6,729 bases of DNA, from positions 1 through 6,729 of the forward strand of contig DEPS01000196.1 in assembly GCA_002358875.1 (NCBI GenBank), in the 5' to 3' direction. The DNA comes from Lachnospiraceae bacterium UBA3386 (GTDB lineage: Bacteria > Bacillota > Clostridia > Lachnospirales > Lachnospiraceae). Position 1 is the first letter of the stretch; the number at the start of each line of letters is the position of its first letter. This document shows, piece by piece, positions 1-4,621 of this stretch. The translations under genes were made by a program, and so were the position numbers. The notes under the pieces were generated by a model that made no database searches, was not told where the DNA came from, and worked only from the letters and a program-made list of their open reading frames with translations.

Positions 1-195
1 CACATTTTTTGACTAACACCAATCCAATATACATTAAAGCCCGAAAAAACTGTTTCAGCCCAAATGACGAGGTTTCCTGAAGACCTGATCAGCAGCAGAT
101 CAGCAGAACCCGCACCACTTTTTTGCTGATCCGCTTCCCGCATTGACCTGTGTGAAATATTTCAGGCCCCTTGAAAGCCGATAAGAAGCCTTTAA
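1..195. other. Intergenic DNA with no supportable gene
   Basis: No reading frame here resembles a known protein; frames are short or run antisense through the tRNA. The only structure I can name is a 9-bp direct repeat GATCAGCAG at 87-95 and 98-106, with a partial inverse copy (GCTGATC) near 125. A weak minus-strand hairpin, TTCAG/CTGAA around 55-80 followed by a T-run, could be an end of transcription, but its stem is too broken to call. Confidence 0.5.
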
Positions 196-243
196 GAACT
201 TAGATTTTTTTATAAATTGGAACTTAGATTTTTTTATAAATTG
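196..243. repeat. Exact 24-bp tandem duplication upstream of tRNA-Arg promoter
   Basis: Two identical 24-bp units lie at 196-219 and 220-243. Each starts GAACTTAGA, continues with seven T and ends ATAAATTG. Identity stops within one or two bases at both outer edges, so there are two copies and no more. The second copy ends three bases before the -35 hexamer at 247, so the T-rich blocks occupy the place where UP elements (alpha-CTD contact DNA) normally lie. The duplication is seen directly; the UP-element role is inferred. Confidence 0.9.
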
Positions 244-246
244 GTA

Positions 247-275
247 TTGACAAATATTATTCTTAGATATAAAAT
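247..275 (+). promoter_or_regulatory. Sigma-70/SigA-type promoter of tRNA-Arg
   Basis: A perfect -35 TTGACA (247-252) is followed by a 17-bp spacer and the -10 TAAAAT (270-275, five of six consensus bases). The predicted start is near 282, about 25 bases before the mature 5' end of tRNA-Arg. The strength suits a stable-RNA gene, and the AT-rich duplicated DNA just upstream fits an UP element. Confidence 0.82.
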
Positions 276-306
276 AATATTCGCTGTTGGGAAAGAAATA
301 GCGTTT

Positions 307-380
307 GTACGTGTAGCTCAGCTGGATAGAGCGTCTGGCTACGGACCAGAAGGTCGCGAGTTCGAATCTTGTCACGTACA
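307..380 (+). tRNA. tRNA-Arg (anticodon ACG)
   Basis: A full cloverleaf can be drawn. The acceptor stem is GTACGTG (307-313) with CACGTAC (373-379), and the discriminator is A380. The D-stem is GCTC (316-319) with GAGC (329-332). The anticodon stem is TCTGG (334-338) with CCAGA (346-350), and the loop CTACGGA gives anticodon ACG at 341-343. The variable loop is AGGTC, and the T-arm GCGAG/CTTGT closes a TTCGAAT loop with two G-U pairs. A34 is expected to be edited to inosine to read CGU/CGC/CGA. The 3' CCA is not encoded, so it must be added by CCA transferase. The gene is alone, with its own promoter and terminator, on the opposite strand to all other genes here. Confidence 0.96.
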
Positions 381-382
381 TG

Positions 383-414
383 AAAGCATCTGCATCATTG
401 CGGATGCTTTTTTT
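383..414 (+). terminator. Intrinsic terminator of tRNA-Arg
   Basis: AAAGCATCTGCA (383-394) pairs with TGCGGATGCTTT (399-410) around a four-base TCAT loop, with one T-G pair. The descending arm runs into a T-run (408-414). It begins three bases after the tRNA discriminator base, so the tRNA is monocistronic. Confidence 0.9.
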
Positions 415-499
415 ATGCTTTAAATCTGCTGGAATCTCCGGAAACGGGAAAACATATTACCATTATCAATACCCGGTCTCAGCTAAACATCGCAATTAT

Positions 500-539
500 A
501 AAAACAGAGCCCCCTCCACAGAAACTGCGGAGGGGGCTC
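500..539 (-). terminator. Intrinsic terminator of the etfBA operon
   Basis: GAGCCCCCTCC (507-517) and GGAGGGGGCTC (529-539) form a perfect 11-bp GC-rich stem. On the minus strand the stem is followed by TG and then five T (complement of 500-504). It lies about 145 bases past the etfA stop and closes the minus-strand transcript. On the plus strand no T-run follows, so it is one-directional. Confidence 0.87.
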
Positions 540-561
540 CCTGTATGCATATACAATTATC

Positions 562-617
562 TGAAAGCGGGCTGACATCTCATCTTCTGCACGCATCAGC
601 ATGCAGATCCGCTTTCA
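562..617. repeat. Imperfect inverted repeat in the etfA 3' untranslated region
   Basis: TGAAAGCGG (562-570) is the exact inverse of CCGCTTTCA (609-617). An inner pair GCTGA (571-575) / TCAGC (596-600) continues the stem, with an 8-base bulge on one side. There is no T-run, so this is not a terminator. It would fold in the etfA 3' UTR ahead of the real terminator and could stabilise the mRNA end. That role is inference. Confidence 0.45.
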
Positions 618-683
618 CAAACCCTTAAGCTAAGTATTTTCAGAACATGCTTTCTGCAGCTGTTAAGATCATACTTTTGCAGA

Positions 684-1688
684 TCAGGCTTTCAGCTTCT
701 TGATCTCAGCAGTCAGGGCAGGAACGACCTCAAAGAGATCGCCGACAATGCCGTAATCAGCGATATTGAAGATGCTGGCATCCTCATCCTTGTTGATGGC
801 GATGATGCAGTCAGAGCTGCTCATGCCGGCAACGTGCTGGATAGCACCGGAGATACCGCAGGCGATGTAAAGCTTGGGGCCGACGGTCTTACCGGTCTGG
901 CCGACCTGGTGAGAATGTGCGATCCAGCCGGAGTCAACTGCCGCACGGGAAGCGCCCACGACGCCGCCCAGGAGGTCAGCCAGCTCTTTGAGGGGTGCGA
1001 AGCCGTCGGGACCGCCAACGCCGCGGCCGCCGGAAACGATGATGTCCGCGCCCTCGAGATCGACGATCTCGCCGGCAGCTTCCTTGACAACCTCAAGGAG
1101 GACAGTGCGGATATCTTCAGGAGCAACGTGGAACTCTTCACGGATAACTTCCGCCTTGTTCTCGCCTGCTTCGGGCTTCTTGAACACGCCGGGACGGACA
1201 GTGCCGCACTGAGGGCGGTGATCAGGGCACATAATAGTGGCCATCAGGTTGCCGCCGAAAGCGGGACGCGTCCACGCAACATTGCCGGTCTCCTCATCGA
1301 TGTCGAGGCTCGTGCAGTCGGCGGTAAGGCCGGTCTTAACGCGGGAGGAGAAACGGGGACCCATGTCACGGCCGTTGTTGGTCGCGCCGATCATGACGGT
1401 CGTAGGGCCGTATTTCTCGACAAGGTGATACAGAGCCTTCACATAAGCATCTGTCGTATATACCTGATACTCGGGGCCTTCCACGACGATGACCTGATCT
1501 GCGCCATAAATGCCGGCCTGCTCAACAGACTCGGCCACGTTATTGCCGATCACGACAGCAACGAGCTTGCCGCCCTGCTTGTCAGCCATCCTGCGGCCGG
1601 GGTTCAGAAGCTCGAGGCCAACCTTTTTGGGAGAGCCATCTTCATTTGTCTCAACATATACCCACAAATCTTTTGTCTTAGCTTCCAT
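684..1688 (-). CDS. etfA: Electron transfer flavoprotein, alpha subunit
   Basis: EtfA (334 aa) is the FAD-binding alpha subunit of the cytoplasmic electron transfer flavoprotein, partner of EtfB encoded 17 bases upstream. The N-terminal half (about 8-185) is the alpha/beta ETF domain. The C-terminal FAD domain is unmistakable: SGGRGVGG (219-226), GASRAAVDSGW (245-255), QVGQTGKTVGPKLYIACGIS (261-280), GAIQHVAGM (281-289), INKDEDASIF (298-307) and ADYGIVGD (310-317). The length is normal for the clostridial form, and there is no N-terminal ferredoxin domain. The ATG start has an excellent AGGAGGGG site (1697-1704) eight bases upstream, next to the etfB stop, so the two genes are very probably translated from one mRNA. 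In clostridia this complex usually bifurcates NADH electrons between ferredoxin and butyryl-CoA dehydrogenase; here that is inferred from family resemblance. The stop is TGA. Confidence 0.96.
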   Translation of the reverse strand: MEAKTKDLWVYVETNEDGSPKKVGLELLNPGRRMADKQGGKLVAVVIGNNVAESVEQAGIYGADQVIVVEGPEYQVYTTDAYVKALYHLVEKYGPTTVMIGATNNGRDMGPRFSSRVKTGLTADCTSLDIDEETGNVAWTRPAFGGNLMATIMCPDHRPQCGTVRPGVFKKPEAGENKAEVIREEFHVAPEDIRTVLLEVVKEAAGEIVDLEGADIIVSGGRGVGGPDGFAPLKELADLLGGVVGASRAAVDSGWIAHSHQVGQTGKTVGPKLYIACGISGAIQHVAGMSSSDCIIAINKDEDASIFNIADYGIVGDLFEVVPALTAEIKKLKA

Positions 1689-1705
1689 TATAAATTCCCC
1701 TCCTA

Positions 1706-2509
1706 TCAGACAATATTGTTGTCCACAAGAATCTTAGCAAGCTTCTTGGCGGAATCCTCGCCGGTCTCCTCTTTGATCTTCATGCCGCCGGACTTGACGG
1801 GAGGCGTGAAGGACTTCTTGACGCGGGTCGGGGAGCCGTTCAGGCCATAGTGAGCCGGATCCATCGTGGAATCGAAATCATCGCCCATAGTGACAAACTT
1901 CGCCTTGTTGGCCATCAGCTTCCTCTTGATCGTAGGATAGCGGGGATCAAAGCTGGGCTTGGTGAAAGTAACGAGGCAGGGAGTCTTGACACCGATGATC
2001 AGCTGTCCATCTTCAGCTTCCTTCTTGACCTTCAGGCCATCCTCGGTCTTCTCGCACTCGAGCGCATAGGTAACCTGGGGAAGTCCAAGCCACTCGGCGA
2101 TCTCAGGGCCGACCTGAGCGGTATCGCCATCGATCGCCTGCTTGCCGCAGAAGACCGCGTCGAACTTGCCCTCGGTCTCCTCGATCTTCTGGATCGCATG
2201 AGAGAGGATGTAGGAGGTTGCCAGTGTGTCGGAACCACCGAACGTGCGGCCCGTAACGAGATAACCCTTATCTGCTGCGATACCGATGCACTCCTTGAGG
2301 ACTGCTGTTGCCTGAGGCGGTCCCATAGTAACAACGGTAATCTTAGTGCCGGGGTTCTTGTCCTTAATACGGGCAGCGGCCTCCAGCGCATAGCCATCAA
2401 AAGGATTCAGGATTGCCGGAACACCTTCGCGGATAAGGGTGTGCTTGACCGGATCGATCTTAATCTGAGTCGTATCCGGAACCTGTTTTACACATACCAG
2501 AATGTTCAT
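1706..2509 (-). CDS. etfB: Electron transfer flavoprotein, beta subunit
   Basis: EtfB (267 aa) opens with MNILVCVKQVPDTTQIKIDP, typical of the clostridial ETF beta family. Other family marks are LIREGVPAILNPFDGYALEAA (25-45), the TMGPPQA loop (61-67), GGSDTLATSY (91-100), CGKQAIDGDTAQVGPEIAEW (121-140) and a DPRYPT segment (188-193) near the partner-recognition region. In bifurcating ETFs this subunit carries the flavin that receives hydride from NADH, and the DTLATS and QAIDGDTAQVGPE motifs fit that group better than the mitochondrial type. The direct bifurcation claim is inference, because no bcd gene lies in the window. The ATG has AAGGAGGC (2514-2521) upstream. It is first in an etfB-etfA operon, 258 bases downstream of hbd. 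Stop TGA. Confidence 0.96.
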   Translation of the reverse strand: MNILVCVKQVPDTTQIKIDPVKHTLIREGVPAILNPFDGYALEAAARIKDKNPGTKITVVTMGPPQATAVLKECIGIAADKGYLVTGRTFGGSDTLATSYILSHAIQKIEETEGKFDAVFCGKQAIDGDTAQVGPEIAEWLGLPQVTYALECEKTEDGLKVKKEAEDGQLIIGVKTPCLVTFTKPSFDPRYPTIKRKLMANKAKFVTMGDDFDSTMDPAHYGLNGSPTRVKKSFTPPVKSGGMKIKEETGEDSAKKLAKILVDNNIV

Positions 2510-2546
2510 AAATGCCTCCTTCTAAAGTGAATCGTACATATATAAT

Positions 2547-2576
2547 AATATAACACGCAAACTATTTTTCACGCAA
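2547..2576 (-). promoter_or_regulatory. Possible etfBA promoter
   Basis: On the minus strand, TTGCGT (2571-2576) and TATATT (2547-2552) are spaced 18 bp apart, about 38 bases ahead of the etfB start. The -35 matches only three of six consensus bases, and the AT-rich stretch 2538-2552 offers several -10 registers. The location, between the hbd terminator-like hairpins and etfB, supports a separate etfBA promoter. TTGCGTG occurs twice here (complement of 2554-2560 and 2570-2576), exactly 16 bp apart, and may be a regulator site. Confidence 0.4.
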
Positions 2577-2636
2577 GCTTTCTCAATGAACAGATCTGCT
2601 ATTCCATATATGAAAGCCAGTCTCCGGGCTGTCACA

Positions 2637-2649
2637 TGCCGGACCGGCA
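2637..2649. promoter_or_regulatory. 13-bp palindrome upstream of etfB
   Basis: TGCCGGACCGGCA is a perfect palindrome around a single central A. It sits about 60 bases upstream of the possible etfBA -35. The arms have no loop, so it is unlikely to act as an RNA hairpin but suits a dimeric DNA-binding protein. No known operator was recognised. Confidence 0.3.
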
Positions 2650-2658
2650 CACGTCCGT

Positions 2659-2735
2659 AAAAACATCCCGGGCAGAAACCGGGCAGCCGTTTAAGACCGT
2701 TACCCGGGAAAGCCGCACTTCGCAGCTTTCCCGGG
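2659..2735 (-). terminator. Tandem hairpins, probable terminator after hbd
   Basis: Read on the minus strand, an 11-bp stem CCCGGGAAAGC / GCTTTCCCGGG (2725-2735 with 2703-2713) comes first, 33 bases past the hbd stop, but lacks a T-run. A second hairpin, CCCGG/CCGGG (2679-2683 with 2667-2671), follows and runs into ATGTTTTT (T5 at 2659-2663). The octamer CTGCCCGG occurs three times on this strand (2731-2738, 2679-2686, 2668-2675), so alternative pairings are possible. It most simply ends the hbd transcript; partial read-through into etfBA is possible. Confidence 0.55.
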
Positions 2736-2767
2736 CAGTAAAAACAGTTTCGGTTAATTATTCAGGT

Positions 2768-3646
2768 TTACTTGTCGGTCGCGACTTTATTCTTCAGGCC
2801 TTCGGAGTAATCATAGAAGCCGATACCGGTCTTAACTCCAAGCCTCTTGCCGCGGACCATCTTACGAAGGAGCGGGCTGGCGGCATACTTGTTGTCGCCT
2901 GTGTCTGCGTAGATAACATCCATGATGGCCAGGCAGATGTCCAGACCGATGAAATCGCCGAGCTCGAGCGGTCCCATGGGGTGATTGCAGCCAAGCTTCA
3001 TGGCAGTGTCGATGCCGGCGATATCGGAAACACCGGTATACTTGACATTGATCGCCTCGTTGATCATGGGGATCAGGATCCTGTTGACAACGAAACCTGC
3101 TGCTTCGTTGACCTGGACCGGAACCTTGCCCAGATCCCTGGAGATCTCATTGATCTTTTCGACATACTCTGCAGGAGTATTGATGCCGGCAATGACCTCG
3201 ACGAGCTTCATAACAGGAGCGGGATTGAAGAAGTGCATGCCGATGATGGGCTTTGCAAGGCCGGCGCCGATCTCCGTGATGGAGAGGGAAGAAGTATTGG
3301 AGGCGAAAATGCAGTCAGGGTTCTTGACGATCTCATCCTGAAGCTCCTTAAAGGTCTTCTTCTTGAGATCCATGATTTCAAGAGCTGCCTCCACTACGAG
3401 GTCGGGATCTACAGCGATGGTGTTGAGGCCCATGACAAGCTTTCCGAGGATAGCATCCTCAGCGGCCTGCTCCATCTTGCCCTTGCCTACCAGACGGTCA
3501 AGGTTGCCCTTGATCTTCTTGAAGCCGCCCTGAGCAAACTCTTCCTTGATGTCGCAAAGATACACCTTCTCCACTTTATCACACTGTGCAAATGCCTGTG
3601 CAATTCCGGATCCCATTGTACCAGCGCCGATAACTGCAACTTTCAT
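2768..3646 (-). CDS. hbd: 3-hydroxybutyryl-CoA dehydrogenase
   Basis: Hbd (292 aa) is an NAD(P)H-dependent cytoplasmic enzyme that reduces acetoacetyl-CoA to (S)-3-hydroxybutyryl-CoA in butyrate formation. The N-terminal Rossmann fold starts at once with VIGAGTMGSGIAQAF (5-19), and Asp32 after the second strand is the usual NAD-ribose acid. Catalytic motifs are intact: NTSS (117-120), the His138 motif GMHFFNPAP with Glu150 in KLVEVI, and Asn188 in GFVVNRIL. The C-terminal helical dimerisation domain (about 184-280) includes HPMGPLELGDFIGLD (222-236) and ends in TGIGFYDY. Length is close to the family norm of about 280-290, with a short charged tail. The ATG has AAGGAGGA (3654-3661) seven bases upstream. 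It lies between hpf and etfBA, without crt, thl or bcd. I found no convincing promoter: the best match (TTGCGA 3693-3698, TAAATA 3670-3675) would leave only a very short leader. Stop TAA. Confidence 0.96.
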   Translation of the reverse strand: MKVAVIGAGTMGSGIAQAFAQCDKVEKVYLCDIKEEFAQGGFKKIKGNLDRLVGKGKMEQAAEDAILGKLVMGLNTIAVDPDLVVEAALEIMDLKKKTFKELQDEIVKNPDCIFASNTSSLSITEIGAGLAKPIIGMHFFNPAPVMKLVEVIAGINTPAEYVEKINEISRDLGKVPVQVNEAAGFVVNRILIPMINEAINVKYTGVSDIAGIDTAMKLGCNHPMGPLELGDFIGLDICLAIMDVIYADTGDNKYAASPLLRKMVRGKRLGVKTGIGFYDYSEGLKNKVATDK

Positions 3647-3768
3647 GATCGTATCCTCCTTATAAAGAATATTTATGATAAGAAAATATCTATCGCAACC
3701 GCCCGCAGGGCAGGCAGCTCACGCCTGTAGAAAAATGTTCCGCTGCCCGTCTTTGGACAGCCCGCGCT

Positions 3769-3783
3769 GAAGAGAAACTCTTC
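3769..3783. repeat. Short perfect hairpin in the hpf-hbd intergenic region
   Basis: GAAGAG (3769-3774) and CTCTTC (3778-3783) form a six-bp stem with a three-base loop. On the minus strand it follows directly after the G9 run and is not followed by T, so it is not a typical terminator. It would lie in any read-through mRNA from hpf into hbd. Confidence 0.4.
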
Positions 3784-3787
3784 TGTA

Positions 3788-3805
3788 CCCCCCCCCAAAA
3801 AAAAA
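3788..3805. repeat. C9-A9 homopolymer junction
   Basis: Nine C (3788-3796) adjoin nine A (3797-3805). On the coding strand this reads T9 then G9, starting ten bases after the hpf stop codon and ending about 140 bases before the hbd start. The T9 could assist hpf transcription termination, but no GC stem precedes it. Both runs are prone to replication slippage and sequencing error, so the exact lengths should be read with caution. Confidence 0.85.
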
Positions 3806-3814
3806 CCATAAAAA

Positions 3815-4342
3815 TCAGATTTCAGGCTCGATCAGACCGTAGGTACTGCCTTTTCTCTTATATACAACCGCGATCTGCTCCGTCTCCGCGTTGATAAAAA
3901 CAAAGAAATTATGCCCCAGGAGCTCCATCTGCACACAGGCGTCCTCGGGATACATAGGCTTTACCTCAAACTGTTTTTTGCGGACAATACGGATATCCTC
4001 CTCATCCACGAAGCTGCGCTCCACATATTCTCTCTTGAAGGCCGCTGCTTCCTGATGCCTTTTGATCAGTTTGCTCTTATATTTCTTCAGCTGCCTTTCA
4101 ATGACCTCCTCAACCAGGTCTATCGATACATACATATCATTGCTGACCTGCTCAGAGCGTATGATGTTGTCTCTGACCGGGATGGTTACTTCGATTTTAT
4201 GCCGGTCCTTGTTTACCTGCAGTGTTACATGTACCTCTGTTTCCGGTGAAAAAAACTTGTTCAGCTTATCCAGCTTCTGTGTCACCGCATCCCTGAGCGA
4301 CTGAGTGACTTCCATATTTTTCCCGACGATCACGTATTTCAT
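3815..4342 (-). CDS. hpf: Ribosome hibernation promoting factor, long form
   Basis: Long-form HPF (175 aa) binds the decoding centre of the 30S subunit and dimerises 70S ribosomes into inactive 100S particles in stationary phase or stress. The N-terminal S30AE domain spans about 1-98: MKYVIVGKNMEVTQSLRDAV, the basic segment around NKDRHKIEVTIPV (44-56), and DMYVSIDLVEEVIERQLKKY (69-88) with the following Lys/Arg helix. A charged linker leads to the C-terminal dimerisation domain (about 119-174): KKQFEVKPM, EDACVQMELLGHNFFVFIN (133-151) and the closing VVYKRKGSTYGLIEP. The length matches the long HPF of Firmicutes, not the short HPF/YfiA pair of gamma-proteobacteria. The ATG is preceded by a modest AGAGG site (4348-4352). 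It appears to be monocistronic with a structured leader of about 130 bases. Stop TGA. Confidence 0.97.
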   Translation of the reverse strand: MKYVIVGKNMEVTQSLRDAVTQKLDKLNKFFSPETEVHVTLQVNKDRHKIEVTIPVRDNIIRSEQVSNDMYVSIDLVEEVIERQLKKYKSKLIKRHQEAAAFKREYVERSFVDEEDIRIVRKKQFEVKPMYPEDACVQMELLGHNFFVFINAETEQIAVVYKRKGSTYGLIEPEI

Positions 4343-4357
4343 AGATGCCTCTTTTCT

Positions 4358-4457
4358 GCAGCTTATATGCTGCCTGTATTTTCCCCGTTCAAAGCACTGT
4401 TAAGCCCTGTTCGGGGAATGAAAACATGCAAAAACGGGACATTTCAGGCATGAAATG
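4358..4457 (-). promoter_or_regulatory. Structured 5' leader of hpf
   Basis: Three hairpins can be drawn between the predicted hpf start of transcription (near 4475) and the start codon: CATTTCA/TGAAATG (4440-4446 with 4451-4457, four-base loop), TTCCCCG/CGGGGAA (4381-4387 with 4412-4418) and GCAGC/GCTGC (4358-4362 with 4369-4373), the last just upstream of the ribosome binding site. Inside the middle one, the coding strand has a near-repeat, AACAGGGCTT then AACAGTGCTT, 12 bases apart. No known riboswitch was recognised; a role in translational control is inference. Confidence 0.4.
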
Positions 4458-4481
4458 AATGAACTGCTTATGCACGACTTC

Positions 4482-4490
4482 ATTATATCA
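4482..4490 (-). promoter_or_regulatory. Extended -10 promoter of hpf
   Basis: On the minus strand TGATATAAT is a perfect extended -10 (TATAAT at 4482-4487, TG at 4489-4490). At 17-19 bp the -35 candidates are poor (GTGCAA, or TTGTGC at 19 bp), which is normal when the TG extension is present. The predicted start near 4475 gives a leader of about 130 bases before the hpf ATG. The spacer and -35 region coincide with the half-site array at 4495-4545. Confidence 0.72.
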
Positions 4491-4494
4491 TACC

Positions 4495-4545
4495 TGCTCA
4501 AAATTTGCACAATGATTGTTTGAGCAGAACCAAAAAAATTGTGCA
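4495..4545. promoter_or_regulatory. Four-half-site operator-like array at the hpf promoter
   Basis: Two exact 8-bp inverted repeats are interleaved: TGCTCAAA (4495-4502) with TTTGAGCA (4519-4526), and TGCACAAT (4506-4513) with ATTGTGCA (4538-4545). All four arms fit TGCwCAAw, two in each orientation, and the first two are 11 bp apart, one helical turn. Relative to the predicted hpf start, the first arm lies between -10 and -35, the second over -35, and the other two just upstream. This geometry suits a cooperative repressor. The interleaving is also the topology of an H-type pseudoknot if the DNA is transcribed. Confidence 0.6.
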
Positions 4546-4560
4546 TGTTTTAGAACAAAT

Positions 4561-4595
4561 TTATAAAAGCTCCTGCGATACGCAACCGCAGGAGC
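4561..4595 (-). terminator. Intrinsic terminator of the NlpC/P60 gene
   Basis: GCTCCTGCG (4569-4577) and CGCAGGAGC (4587-4595) form a perfect 9-bp stem around a nine-base loop. On the minus strand it is followed by TTTTATAAATTT. It starts 27 bases past the endopeptidase stop codon and separates that gene from hpf. A-rich sequence on the other side (T-rich in the minus direction before the stem) may lengthen the stem weakly. Confidence 0.86.
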
Positions 4596-4621
4596 CCTTA
4601 AAAAATTTAACCTTTGATAAT

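Noticed and set aside
217..423. Short + strand open frame spanning the tRNA-Arg
   Set aside because: It reads through the tRNA (the familiar VAQLDRASGYGPEGREFES peptide of mis-called tRNA genes) and its terminator. The minus frame at 100-381 is rejected for the same reason.
380..628. 82-codon + strand frame after tRNA-Arg
   Set aside because: It starts inside the tRNA terminator, crosses the etfA terminator, lacks a ribosome binding site and shows no family resemblance.
834..1850. Long + strand open frame of 338 codons opposite etfA/etfB
   Set aside because: It is antisense to two certain genes, its sequence is low in recognisable motifs, and it follows from the GC-rich third positions of etfA. 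The same holds for the frames at 1850-2530 and 2636-3730.
3670..3698. hbd promoter TTGCGA-17-TAAATA
   Set aside because: The -10 matches only three of six bases and the predicted start would fall almost on the ribosome binding site. The real hbd promoter remains unidentified; read-through from hpf is possible.
3797..3817. Intrinsic terminator directly after hpf
   Set aside because: There is a T9 run on the coding strand, but no GC-rich stem precedes it, so it does not meet the usual form.
4495..4545. preQ1-type riboswitch because of the pseudoknot topology and A-rich loop
   Set aside because: The stems are too long, the conserved preQ1 residues are not visible, and the element lies upstream of the predicted hpf start of transcription, so it would not be in the hpf leader.
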